Assembly (NCBI GenBank): GCA_030431935.1
Contig: JAUIIC010000004.1
Coordinates: 1-43,918, forward strand
From: Alphaproteobacteria bacterium
GTDB lineage: Bacteria; Pseudomonadota; Alphaproteobacteria; Rhodobacterales; Rhodobacteraceae
Length of the DNA stretch: 43,918 bases
Direction: 5' to 3'
Each line of letters starts with the position of its first letter. The first letter of the stretch is position 1. The notes below the pieces were generated by a model. That model saw nothing but the letters and a program-made list of their open reading frames with translations, did not search any database and was not told where the DNA came from. Below, piece after piece: positions 1-7,202 of this stretch. The position numbers were made by a program, and so were the translations under genes.

Positions 1-19
1 TAGGCAGGTCAGGGGCGGG

Positions 20-111
20 CAAGGCCCTTCGAAGGGCCTTGGACCACGCGATTTGAAATCGCGTGGCAAGCGGTTTGAAAACCGCTTGGCCAAGCCGCTT
101 CGAAGCGGCTT
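20..111. repeat. Array of four abutting palindromes (hairpin cluster)
   Basis: Four near-perfect inverted repeats lie end to end. Positions 20-41 hold a 22-bp palindrome centred on TTCGAA. Positions 44-66 have 11-bp arms around a single G (TTTGAAA centre). Positions 67-88 have 10-bp arms around GA. Positions 92-111 hold a 20-bp palindrome, again centred on TTCGAA and ending in a TTTT run at 110-113. Linkers are only 0-3 bases. Arms differ between hairpins but each is internally complementary, and the centres share a TTCGAA or TTTGAAA theme. The last hairpin plus T-run could terminate a gene lying left of the window. Four in a row is more than a terminator needs. Function is not known from the sequence. 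Confidence 0.85.
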
Positions 112-255
112 TTGCCGTTGCCGCTGCGGCTCCGACGCGTTTCACCGCCCTAAACGATCCGCGAAGAAACCAATGTATTGTCGAGGTGCCATCGCATTCT
201 CGCCGGATTTCGCCCCGATACCGTTTCCCGAGGGGCCGAAATGAAGAGTTGAGCA

Positions 256-1161
256 ATGGACCGTTTGACGGAAATGGAGGCCTTCGCGACTGTTGTCGAC
301 CAGGGGGGCTTTACCGACGCCGCGAAGAAGCTGGGGATCTCCAAGTCCGCGGTGTCGAAGCACGTATCCTCGCTGGAGGCGCGGCTTGGCGCGCGTCTTC
401 TGAACCGGACGACGCGGCGTGTCAGTCCGACCGAGATCGGGCTTGCCTATTACGACCGTGCCCGCCGGGTGCTGAACGATGCGGGCGAGGCGGACGCGCT
501 GGTGACCTCGATGCAGTCCGCGCCTTCGGGCCTTCTGCGGATCTCGGTCGCCACCGATTTCGGCGTGAACCACCTGTCGCCGATCCTGGGCGAGTTCCTG
601 CAGGAATTCCCCGAGATCACCGTCAACATGGTGCTGAACAACCGCTACGTGGAGCTTATCAGCGAAGGCTTCGACATGGCCGTGCGCATCGGCGAGCTGG
701 AGGACAGCACCCTGCGCGCCCGCAAGCTGACCGAGACCACCAAGCGGATGATCGGCGCGCCGTCCTATTTCCAGAAGTTCGGCCGCCCGATGAAGATCGA
801 CGACCTGAACGAGCACAAGCTGCTGCACTATTCCAGCCAGTCCTCGGGCAATGTCTGGAAGCTGACCGCGCCCTCGGGCGAGAAGCGGCAGGTGCGCACC
901 GCCGGCTGGCTGAGCGTGAACGACGGGCAGTCGCTGCTCAATGCCGCGATCAGCGGGCTGGGCATCGCCTATCTGCCGAGCTTCCTTTACGGCGACGCGC
1001 TGGCCAAGGGGCAGGTGGAAGAGGCCATTCCGGACCTGCCGGTCGAGACGCAGGGCATCTACGCCGTCTATCCGCCGGGCCGGTTCACCCAGCCCAAGGT
1101 GCGGGCGTTCATCGACTTCCTCGTGAACCGCTTTGCCGACAAGGGGCCGGACGCCTGGTAG
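256..1161 (+). CDS. LysR-family transcriptional regulator
   Basis: A 301-residue protein with standard LysR architecture. An N-terminal winged helix-turn-helix occupies about residues 1-60, with the recognition region around GFTDAAKKLGISKSAVSKHV at 18-37. A linker helix and a periplasmic-binding-protein-like effector domain (about 90-295) follow. The second domain resembles the subgroup whose members read the effector pocket with an ISVATDFG-type strand and a FDMAVRIG turn. LysR proteins usually act as tetramers on T-N11-A operators, often controlling a divergent neighbour. That neighbour would lie outside the window, so the target is unknown. The gene stands alone here and ends before a large hairpin. 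The ATG at 256 is preceded by only a weak GAAGAG/GAG purine stretch. Confidence 0.93.
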   Translation: MDRLTEMEAFATVVDQGGFTDAAKKLGISKSAVSKHVSSLEARLGARLLNRTTRRVSPTEIGLAYYDRARRVLNDAGEADALVTSMQSAPSGLLRISVATDFGVNHLSPILGEFLQEFPEITVNMVLNNRYVELISEGFDMAVRIGELEDSTLRARKLTETTKRMIGAPSYFQKFGRPMKIDDLNEHKLLHYSSQSSGNVWKLTAPSGEKRQVRTAGWLSVNDGQSLLNAAISGLGIAYLPSFLYGDALAKGQVEEAIPDLPVETQGIYAVYPPGRFTQPKVRAFIDFLVNRFADKGPDAW

Positions 1162-1209
1162 GCGTGGCCCCCGACGATCCCGGGGCGTATCGCACCCACC
1201 CGGAGTGAA

Positions 1210-1275
1210 GACCGCGCCAAGGCAGACGAGGCAGCGTTTGCGAAGTCAAACGCCTTCGTCTGCCTTGGCGCGGTC
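1210..1275. terminator. Large bidirectional hairpin between convergent genes
   Basis: A long inverted repeat fills the gap between the LysR gene (plus) and the OmpA-like gene (minus). The outer 20 bp match perfectly (starting GACCGCGCCAAGG). A small asymmetric bulge follows, then a 7-bp inner stem GCGTTTG/CAAACGC around the loop CGAAGT. No strong T-run follows on either strand. It would fold equally well in transcripts from both sides, as expected for a shared terminator or a 3'-end stabiliser. Confidence 0.65.
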
Positions 1276-1293
1276 GATTGTGTGCGAAACGCT

Positions 1294-2241
1294 TTAGCCA
1301 TCGGACAGCAGGACCGCCTCGACCCGGCGGTTCTGCGTTCTGCCGTCCGGCGTGGCGTTGCTGGCCAGGGGCGCGAGGTAGCCGATGCCCTCGGCGCTGA
1401 TCTGGTCGGGGCCGACGCCGTAATCCTCGACCAGCCGATCCGCCACGGCGGCGGCACGCCGGCGGGACAGCGCGATGTTGTTTTCCAGCGTGCCCTTGGC
1501 GTCGGTATGGCCCACCAGCACGACGCGGCGCGCGGGATCCGCCGTCAGGTAGGCGGCCAGGTCGTCGAGCGATGTGAACCTGCCGTCCGACAGGTCCGCC
1601 GACCCGGTTTCGAAGCGCAGATCGACCAAGGTGGCGCGGCCCGCGCTGCGCAGTTGCGCGACGAGGTCGGCGACCGGCGCGGGCGTCGGGGCCTCGACGA
1701 GATCGGGCGCCTTCGTCGTGGCCGTCAGGGCCATGCGGGTTTCTATCGTGCCGACGCGGGTCATCTGGACATAGCCCGCCTGCGATGTCCGGCTGACCAG
1801 CAGGCTGACGTAATCCGGCGCGCTGGCGTCCGGGCGCCGGGCCGCGAGATAGCGGAAATCGCCGAGATCCACGTGCATCGCGGGCGCGGCCAGCACGTCG
1901 GTTTCAAAGCGGAAGTCGAAGCCGCCGCAGGCGTCGTCGTCGCATTCGAACAGGATCTCGTAGCCGTCGGCCATCAGCTGATCGCGCAGGGGCGCCAGCA
2001 GGTCGAGCGTCGAGACATCGGGCGACTCGATCCGCCATGCGCGCTGGTGCAAGAGGCCCTCGGCCACGATGCGATCCATCCCGCCGTCGTGATAGCCGGA
2101 GATCGCGATGGCGTGGCTGTCGTGATCCGACATCAGGTCGGCCGTCTGGACCGCGGGCGCCGGCAGGTCCAGCGCCGCGGCGGCGGGCAGGGTGCCGGGC
2201 GTCAGCGCCAGTGCAAGGGCAAGGCGGGCCACGCGGGTCAT
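1294..2241 (-). CDS. OmpA-family envelope protein
   Basis: A 315-residue exported protein. It begins MTRVARLALALALTPGTLPA, a Sec-type signal peptide. The central part (about 35-190) has no domain I recognise and includes a cysteine-containing acidic stretch ECDDDACGG. The C-terminal third is an OmpA/MotB peptidoglycan-binding domain: FETGSADLS, then VGHTDAKG, then LSRRRAAAVADRL and QNRRVE, giving the usual Asp and Arg that hold meso-diaminopimelate. The ATG overlaps the TGA of the upstream AhpD-like gene (ATGA). It is therefore the last cistron of a tightly coupled four-gene unit. It likely tethers outer membrane or periplasm to the cell wall; the central-domain function is unknown. Confidence 0.88.
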   Translation of the reverse strand: MTRVARLALALALTPGTLPAAAALDLPAPAVQTADLMSDHDSHAIAISGYHDGGMDRIVAEGLLHQRAWRIESPDVSTLDLLAPLRDQLMADGYEILFECDDDACGGFDFRFETDVLAAPAMHVDLGDFRYLAARRPDASAPDYVSLLVSRTSQAGYVQMTRVGTIETRMALTATTKAPDLVEAPTPAPVADLVAQLRSAGRATLVDLRFETGSADLSDGRFTSLDDLAAYLTADPARRVVLVGHTDAKGTLENNIALSRRRAAAVADRLVEDYGVGPDQISAEGIGYLAPLASNATPDGRTQNRRVEAVLLSDG

Positions 2242-2813
2242 CGGGCCTGCGCGTGGTATTCGGGGTTGGGCCGCATGTCGACCGCCGAGGCTACCCGGTT
2301 CGTCATGTTGAAGAACCCCGCGACCGAGGCGATGTCGAAGATGTCGCGGTCGGAAAAGCCCACGTCGCGCAGCGCCTGGCGGTCCGCTTCCTCGACCTTC
2401 GCGCTGGCCTCTGTTAGCTTGACGGCGAAATCCAGCATGCCGCGTTGGCGCGGCGACAGATCGGCGGTGCGATAGTTCATCACCATCCGCTCGCCCAGGA
2501 CCGGGTCGCCCGACAGTTCCCGAACGGCGGCGCCATGCGCCACCTGGCAATACCAGCAGCGGTTGGTGGACGAGACGACGACGGCGATCATCTCTCGCTC
2601 GAGCTTGGTCAGGCCGCTGTCGCCCAGCATCAGGTCGTTGTACATCGCGGTGAAGGCGTTCAGCTTGGCGATGTCGAAGGCATAGGCGCGCAGGACGTTC
2701 GGGACCATGCCCAGCTTGTCCTGGCAGACCGAGAAATATTTCGCGGTCGCATCGGGCAATGGATCGACCATGGGCAGGTCGAGCGCTGTGGGCCTGTCTG
2801 TCTGCTCGGTCAC
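2238..2813 (-). CDS. AhpD-like peroxidase-related protein
   Basis: A 191-residue protein of the carboxymuconolactone decarboxylase/AhpD fold, close to the family annotated as uncharacterised peroxidase-related enzymes. The key motif is NRCWYCQVAHG, a CxxC pair followed three residues later by His, the redox centre of AhpD-type alkylhydroperoxidases. The GTG start is chosen because it overlaps the stop of the preceding GNAT gene as GTGA; the next in-frame Met (MVDPLP) would truncate the conserved N-terminus. Its own TGA overlaps the ATG of the OmpA-like gene. Substrate and electron donor cannot be inferred. Confidence 0.87.
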   Translation of the reverse strand: MTEQTDRPTALDLPMVDPLPDATAKYFSVCQDKLGMVPNVLRAYAFDIAKLNAFTAMYNDLMLGDSGLTKLEREMIAVVVSSTNRCWYCQVAHGAAVRELSGDPVLGERMVMNYRTADLSPRQRGMLDFAVKLTEASAKVEEADRQALRDVGFSDRDIFDIASVAGFFNMTNRVASAVDMRPNPEYHAQAR

Positions 2814-3559
2814 GTGGGTGTCGGTGTGCCTGTCTGGGGGTCCGCCATACGGTAGTGGTAGTGTCCCACAACGGTTATCCCCAGGGAAGCATAGAGCGCA
2901 TTGGCCGGCGCGTTTCCGCGTGTGACGGCAAGGGCGAGCGTATCGGCGCCCTGATCGTGGGCCCAGTGCGCGGCGAGCCTCAAGATATTGGTCGCGACGC
3001 CCTGCCGCCGCTGGTGCGGGGGCACCTCTATCGCGTGAATCATCGCCACGCGCCCCGCGCAGGACACGAAGGCGGTGCCTGCGGGCTGATCGTTGTGGCG
3101 CGCGAGGATGCCGGTTTTCGGCGCGGCGGCCCGTTGCATCACGGCGATTCGCGCCGGGCCGATCCCGCCCTCGGCCCAGAGATCGCGCTGGATGGCGAGA
3201 AGCGGCCAGAGGGTAAAGGCCGTCATCCGCTTGACCGGTTCCCCGGTGAAGCGCGCGACCGGGAAGGCGTAGATCAGCGTGGGATCGGCGATGGCGTAGC
3301 GCCGCGCCTCCAGAAGCGCGTCCAGCCGGTCCTCGCCCGGGCGCAGCATGAACAGCGGGGTCTGCCCAAGGGCCTGCATCGCCTGTTCGGCGGCAAGGAT
3401 GTCGGTGTCGGTCACCGGACCCTCGGCGGTGGCGGCAGAGACGCGCTTGCCGCCGCCCTGCCCGTCGCGGATCGTCCAGGGGCCCTGGCGTGTGGTCGCG
3501 GCGGCGGGCCATGTGGCTGAAAGCGCCGCGAAGACCTCTGCCACGGTCGGCTGGCTCAT
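2810..3559 (-). CDS. GNAT-family N-acetyltransferase
   Basis: A 249-residue protein. The C-terminal half has the GNAT core: the acetyl-CoA pyrophosphate loop appears as HQRRQGVATNILRLAAHWA (the R/QxxGxG/A signature), followed by NAPANALYASLGITVVGHYHYRM, typical of the last helix and strand. The N-terminal half (about 1-120) is less conserved. Start and stop overlap the neighbours by four bases each (ATGA with the CinA-like gene, GTGA with the AhpD-like gene), so translation is probably coupled. The acceptor substrate is unknown. Confidence 0.88.
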   Translation of the reverse strand: MSQPTVAEVFAALSATWPAAATTRQGPWTIRDGQGGGKRVSAATAEGPVTDTDILAAEQAMQALGQTPLFMLRPGEDRLDALLEARRYAIADPTLIYAFPVARFTGEPVKRMTAFTLWPLLAIQRDLWAEGGIGPARIAVMQRAAAPKTGILARHNDQPAGTAFVSCAGRVAMIHAIEVPPHQRRQGVATNILRLAAHWAHDQGADTLALAVTRGNAPANALYASLGITVVGHYHYRMADPQTGTPTPT

Positions 3560-4287
3560 GACGTCTGCCCGGGGAAGAGCGCGGCCAGGGCGGCGCGCGC
3601 GGCCGCGACCCGCGCGGGATCGGTGCCGCGGATGACGATGTTCGCGCCGTAGCGGCCGTCGCGGATGAAGGGATAGCTGCCCAGCGACAGGTCGGGGTGC
3701 GCCGCCGCGATGTCGCCCAGCGGGCCCGCGATATCGCCTTCGGGCCGGTCGATGCGCAGGGTCTCGGAGATCAGCGGTGCGCCGCCCGTCAGCGTCGGCA
3801 GAAGCCCTGCGACCATCGCCTGGAACACCTGCGGCACGCCGGCCATGACGTGGACGTTGCCCAGCGTGAAGCCGGGCGCGGCGGACACCGGGTTCTCGAT
3901 CAGCGTGGCGCCGTCGGGGATGCGCGCCATGCGCAGGCGCGCGGCGTTCATCTCTGTCCCCTGCCGGTCGTAATGCGCCTGAAGCAGCGCGCGCGCGTCG
4001 TCGCGCACGTCGATACGGGCGCCGAAGGCGTCGGCGATGGCATCGGCGGTGATGTCGTCATGGGTGGGCCCGATGCCGCCCGAGGTAAAGACATGGTCCC
4101 ACGTGGCGCGCAGCGCGTTCAGGGCCGCGACGATGGCGGCGTGATCGTCCGAGACCACGCGCACCTCTTTCAGGTCGATGCCCGCGCGCGTCAGCTCTCC
4201 GGCCAGGTGGTGCATGTTGGCGTCGCGGGTGCGGCCCGAGAGGATCTCGTCACCGATCACAAGCATCGCGGCGGTGGGGTTGGGCAT
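3556..4287 (-). CDS. CinA-like / molybdopterin-binding domain protein
   Basis: A 243-residue protein of the MoaB/Mog domain family annotated as competence/damage-inducible protein A. Visible signatures are LVIGDEILSGRTRDANMHHLA near the N-terminus, FTSGGIGPTHDDITADAIA (the classic MoCF_biosynth signature) around residue 70, and the ENPVSAAPGF and VMAGVPQVF motifs. It is about 60% of the length of full CinA and lacks the C-terminal nicotinamide-nucleotide amidase domain, matching the stand-alone YfaY-like subgroup. The ATG at 4287 has GGAGG about 8 nt upstream. Upstream in-frame codons would run through the 4307-4351 palindromes and are rejected. It is first in a four-gene overlapping unit. 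Cellular role is uncertain. Confidence 0.88.
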   Translation of the reverse strand: MPNPTAAMLVIGDEILSGRTRDANMHHLAGELTRAGIDLKEVRVVSDDHAAIVAALNALRATWDHVFTSGGIGPTHDDITADAIADAFGARIDVRDDARALLQAHYDRQGTEMNAARLRMARIPDGATLIENPVSAAPGFTLGNVHVMAGVPQVFQAMVAGLLPTLTGGAPLISETLRIDRPEGDIAGPLGDIAAAHPDLSLGSYPFIRDGRYGANIVIRGTDPARVAAARAALAALFPGQTS

Positions 4288-4306
4288 GCGGGTGTCCTCC
4301 GGCGGG

Positions 4307-4351
4307 CAAGAATTTTGGAAAATTCTTGGCAAAATCCTTTTCAAGGATTTT
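4307..4351. repeat. Pair of abutting palindromes in a divergent intergenic region
   Basis: Two inverted repeats stand back to back. Positions 4307-4328 have 10-bp arms CAAGAATTTT/AAAATTCTTG around GG. Positions 4331-4351 have 9-bp arms AAAATCCTT/AAGGATTTT around TTC. They sit between the divergent CinA-like and sfsA starts, 20 nt from one and 25 nt from the other. They are AT-rich in a very GC-rich setting. The outline matches the array at 20-111 (CAAG...CTTGGC followed by a second hairpin), although the arms differ in sequence. Because they precede both genes they are unlikely to be ordinary terminators. Confidence 0.8.
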
Positions 4352-4376
4352 CCCCCCGCTCTATAGGGCGGGCAGG

Positions 4377-5126
4377 ATGCGCTTTCCAACCCCCCTTGTC
4401 CCCGCGCGGCTGGTCCGGCGCTACAAGCGGTTCCTGGCCGACGTGGTGCTGGAGGCCGACGGGCGCGAGGCGGTGGCGCATTGCCCCAACCCCGGCAGCA
4501 TGATCGGGCTGGCCGAGCCGGGGATGCGCGTCTGGCTGGAACCCAACGACGACCCGCGCAAGAAGCTGAAGTTCGGTTGGCGGCTGGTGGAATTGCCGGG
4601 CGGGCACTGGTCGGGGATCGACACCGCCGTGCCGAACCGGGTGGTCGGAGAGGCGCTGCGCGACCGGGCGATCATCGAGCTGGCGGATTACGGCGGCGTG
4701 CGGCCCGAGGTGCGCTATGGCACCAGGAGCCGGGTGGATTTCCTGTTGCAGGAGGCCGGGCTGCCCGACGCCTATGTCGAGGTGAAGAACGTTCACCTGC
4801 GGCGCGAAGGCGACTGGGCGGAGTTTCCTGATTGCGTCACCGCGCGTGGCGCGCGGCACCTGGACGAGTTGGCCGCGATGGTCGCCGAAGGGCACCGCGC
4901 GGTGATGGTCTACCTGGTGCAGCGCAGCGATTGCGCCCGCTTCCGGCTGGCCGCCGACCTGGACCCCGGCTATGCGGCGGCATTCGCCCGCGCCCGTGCC
5001 GCGGGGGTCGAGGCGGTCTGCTACGGCACGCGGATCGACCTGGGGGGCGTGACGCTGGGCCCGGCGCTGGAGATCGCGGACCAGGCTATTCCGGCGCGGT
5101 CAGGCGGATGCCGTCGTCATAGGTGA
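4377..5126 (+). CDS. sfsA: SfsA family DNA-binding/nuclease-fold protein
   Basis: A 249-residue SfsA homologue. It shows the family N-terminus (RFPTPLVPARLVRRYKRFLADV), the HCPNPGSM motif near residue 38 and the nuclease-like core VDFLL...YVEVKNVHL with the conserved Asp and Glu-x-Lys. SfsA was named for stimulating sugar fermentation in E. coli; its biochemical role is still debated. The ATG at 4377 is preferred over an upstream ATG at 4326, which would translate through the palindromes and lose the family N-terminus. A TATAGG hexamer at 4362-4367 with TTTCAA 17 bp upstream would give a nearly leaderless mRNA; this is tentative. The last 41 bp overlap the convergent gene at 5086-5730. Confidence 0.92.
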   Translation: MRFPTPLVPARLVRRYKRFLADVVLEADGREAVAHCPNPGSMIGLAEPGMRVWLEPNDDPRKKLKFGWRLVELPGGHWSGIDTAVPNRVVGEALRDRAIIELADYGGVRPEVRYGTRSRVDFLLQEAGLPDAYVEVKNVHLRREGDWAEFPDCVTARGARHLDELAAMVAEGHRAVMVYLVQRSDCARFRLAADLDPGYAAAFARARAAGVEAVCYGTRIDLGGVTLGPALEIADQAIPARSGGCRRHR

Positions 5127-5730
5127 AGGTCACCACGTGGCGGTCCATGCCGGGGGTCTGCGACCACGGATTGACGAAGGCGGTCATCTCCCAGACCTGC
5201 GGTTCCATCGTCTCGGGATCGACGAAGACCGAATGGGTGGCGCCGTAGAAATAGCCGCCGCGGTCGGGGTCGGGATCGGATTGGGTGGAGAAGGCGTAGT
5301 TCATGAGCATCCTGCCGTCGCGCTCGACCATGCCGTTGCAGGCGGCGTCCTTCAGGTTCGCGGTGCGCTGCTGGTGTTCCAGGCGCATCACCGCGTCGCG
5401 GTCCTCGGGCAGACCCGCGCCCGCGTCCGTCCAGGGGCCGTCATGGGTGGGGCCGTTCCAGACACCCGAATCGATGGCCAGCGTGTAGTGCGATTCGGCG
5501 GCGACGCCCGCGATGGTGCGCATCGGCGATTCGATGACGGCGTCGAAGATGCGCTGCGGCGTGCCGTCGGGGTTGTAGACCTGGGTGACGGTGCGGTGCG
5601 GGCGGCGCGCGAAGGGGTCGAGGTGTTCGGCGTAGAAGGCCCGCACCTCGTCCAGGCAGGCGTCGGCCATGGCGGGCGCGCCTTGCAGGACAAGGGCCAG
5701 CGTGATCAGCGGGCGAAGGGTGCTTGGCAT
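5086..5730 (-). CDS. Secreted protein of unknown function
   Basis: A 214-residue protein beginning MPSTLRPLITLALVLQGAPAMA, a clear Sec signal peptide with cleavage likely after AMA. The mature part is rich in Asp, Pro and aromatic residues and has two cysteines (ADACLDEV and DAACNGMV) that could form a disulfide in the periplasm. I recognise no catalytic motif. Its 3' end overlaps sfsA tail to tail by 41 bp, and the start lies close to map on the other strand. The coding bias and intact frame argue that it is real. Confidence 0.75.
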   Translation of the reverse strand: MPSTLRPLITLALVLQGAPAMADACLDEVRAFYAEHLDPFARRPHRTVTQVYNPDGTPQRIFDAVIESPMRTIAGVAAESHYTLAIDSGVWNGPTHDGPWTDAGAGLPEDRDAVMRLEHQQRTANLKDAACNGMVERDGRMLMNYAFSTQSDPDPDRGGYFYGATHSVFVDPETMEPQVWEMTAFVNPWSQTPGMDRHVVTFTYDDGIRLTAPE

Positions 5731-5804
5731 GGGCGCTCTCCTTGCGGGTGCGGCGGCGGGGGTGGCCCTTTGCGGCCGCCTCGCCTATGTATCCGGAAGG
5801 AAGG

Positions 5805-6629
5805 ATGGAGCGATCAGTGGACGAGCGCAACCAGGGGCGTCTGACAAAGGACGGCATCACACTTCATGAGAGCGCGGATTTCGCGGGGATGCACGCGGCC
5901 GGACGCCTGGCGGCCGAGATCCTCGACCGTATCGCGCCGCACGTGTTTCCCGGCCAGACCACCGGCGCGCTGGACGCGATGATCGAGGCCTGGGTCGAGG
6001 AGGCGGGGGCGACCTCTGCCACCATCGGCTACAAGGGATACCAGCACGCCAGCTGCATCAGCGTGAACCATGTGGTGTGCCACGGCATCCCCGGCGCCAA
6101 GGTGCTGAAGGACGGGGACATCCTGAACATCGACGTGACGGTGATCGTGGATGGCTGGTACGGCGACACCAGCCGGATGTACGTGGCCGGCCAGATGAAC
6201 CGCAAGGCCGAACGCCTGGTCCAGGTGACGCATGACGCGCTGTTCGTGGGCATCGAGGCGGTGAAGCCCGGCAACACCTTCGGCGACATCGGCCATGCCA
6301 TCCAGACCTTCGTGGAACGCCAGCGGATGAGCGTGGTGCGCGATTTCTGCGGCCACGGGCTGGGCCGGGTGTTCCACTCGCCGCCGAACGTGCTGCATTA
6401 CGGGCGTCCCGGCACCGGGCCGGTGCTGGAGGAAGGCATGTTCTTCACCATCGAGCCGATGGTGAACCTTGGCCGCCCGGAAACCAAGGTGCTTGCCGAC
6501 GACTGGACGGCGGTGACGCGCGACAAGTCGCTGTCGGCGCAGTTCGAGCATTCGGTGGGCGTGACGGCGGACGGGGTCGAGATCTTTACCCTGTCGCCCG
6601 GCGGGCTGTTTCATCCCACCTGGGGCTGA
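5805..6629 (+). CDS. map: Type I methionine aminopeptidase
   Basis: A 274-residue cytosolic metallopeptidase that removes the initiator Met from nascent proteins. All catalytic and metal residues of the type I family are visible: His93 (CHGIPG), Asp110 (NIDVTV), Asp121 (YGDTSRM), His184 (CGHGLGRVFH), Glu217 (FTIEPM) and Glu248 (QFEHS). The ATG at 5805 has GGAAGGAAGG directly before it. A GTG at 5817 preceded by GGAG is an alternative start that loses four non-conserved residues. The 3' end overlaps rsmD tail to tail by 19 bp. Confidence 0.96.
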   Translation: MERSVDERNQGRLTKDGITLHESADFAGMHAAGRLAAEILDRIAPHVFPGQTTGALDAMIEAWVEEAGATSATIGYKGYQHASCISVNHVVCHGIPGAKVLKDGDILNIDVTVIVDGWYGDTSRMYVAGQMNRKAERLVQVTHDALFVGIEAVKPGNTFGDIGHAIQTFVERQRMSVVRDFCGHGLGRVFHSPPNVLHYGRPGTGPVLEEGMFFTIEPMVNLGRPETKVLADDWTAVTRDKSLSAQFEHSVGVTADGVEIFTLSPGGLFHPTWG

Positions 6630-7195
6630 GCCGCGGGCGCGTATTCCAGGATCGTGATGTGGGTGTCGCCGTAGCGGCGCGTGTCGCGGGGGCGAAACCC
6701 GGCGGGCGCGGGCTGCGGGCCGTTTTCTTCCCAGACCACCAGCGCCCCGGGGGCGATCCAGCCGCCGTTGACGGCGGCGGCCAGCGCGCGGGCGCCGAGG
6801 CCCTTGCCATAGGGCGGGTCGAGGAACACCAGCGTGAAGGGATCGCCGGGGTTCGGCCCAAGGCGCGTGGCGTCCCGGCGGTGCAGCGTGGCGATGTCGC
6901 CGGTGCGCGTCAGGTCGATATTGCGCGCGATCAGGGCACGCGCCTTGGCGCCGTCATCGACGAAGGTGGCCGCCGCCGCGCCGCGCGACAGCGCCTCTAG
7001 CCCCAGGGCGCCGGTGCCCGCGAACAGGTCCAGCACGCGGGCATCGGTGACGGGGTCGCCATGCGCGCCGCCCATCAGCAGGTTGAACAGGCTTTCGCGC
7101 ACCCGGTCCGAGGTGGGCCGCAGGTGCGCGCCCGCGTCGCCCTTGCCGACAGAGGCAAGCGCGAGGCCGCGGAACTGTCCGGCGATGATCCGCAC
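6611..7195 (-). CDS. rsmD: 16S rRNA (guanine-966-N2)-methyltransferase
   Basis: A 194-residue class I SAM-dependent methyltransferase that modifies G966 of 16S rRNA. It opens with MRIIAGQFRG, the RsmD start signature. It has the cofactor motif VLDLFAGTGALGLEALSRGA around residue 53 and the catalytic base-binding motif LDPPYGKG around residue 123, close to the family length. It starts 7 nt after the stop of the flavoprotein gene at 7203-8414, so the two are probably cotranscribed. Tail-to-tail overlap with map is 19 bp. Confidence 0.95.
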   Translation of the reverse strand: MRIIAGQFRGLALASVGKGDAGAHLRPTSDRVRESLFNLLMGGAHGDPVTDARVLDLFAGTGALGLEALSRGAAAATFVDDGAKARALIARNIDLTRTGDIATLHRRDATRLGPNPGDPFTLVFLDPPYGKGLGARALAAAVNGGWIAPGALVVWEENGPQPAPAGFRPRDTRRYGDTHITILEYAPAAQPQVG

Positions 7196-7202
7196 GCGCC
7201 GG

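Noticed and set aside
20-111. CRISPR-like array
   Set aside because: Units are palindromes of differing sequence without constant repeats or spacers, and no cas gene is present.
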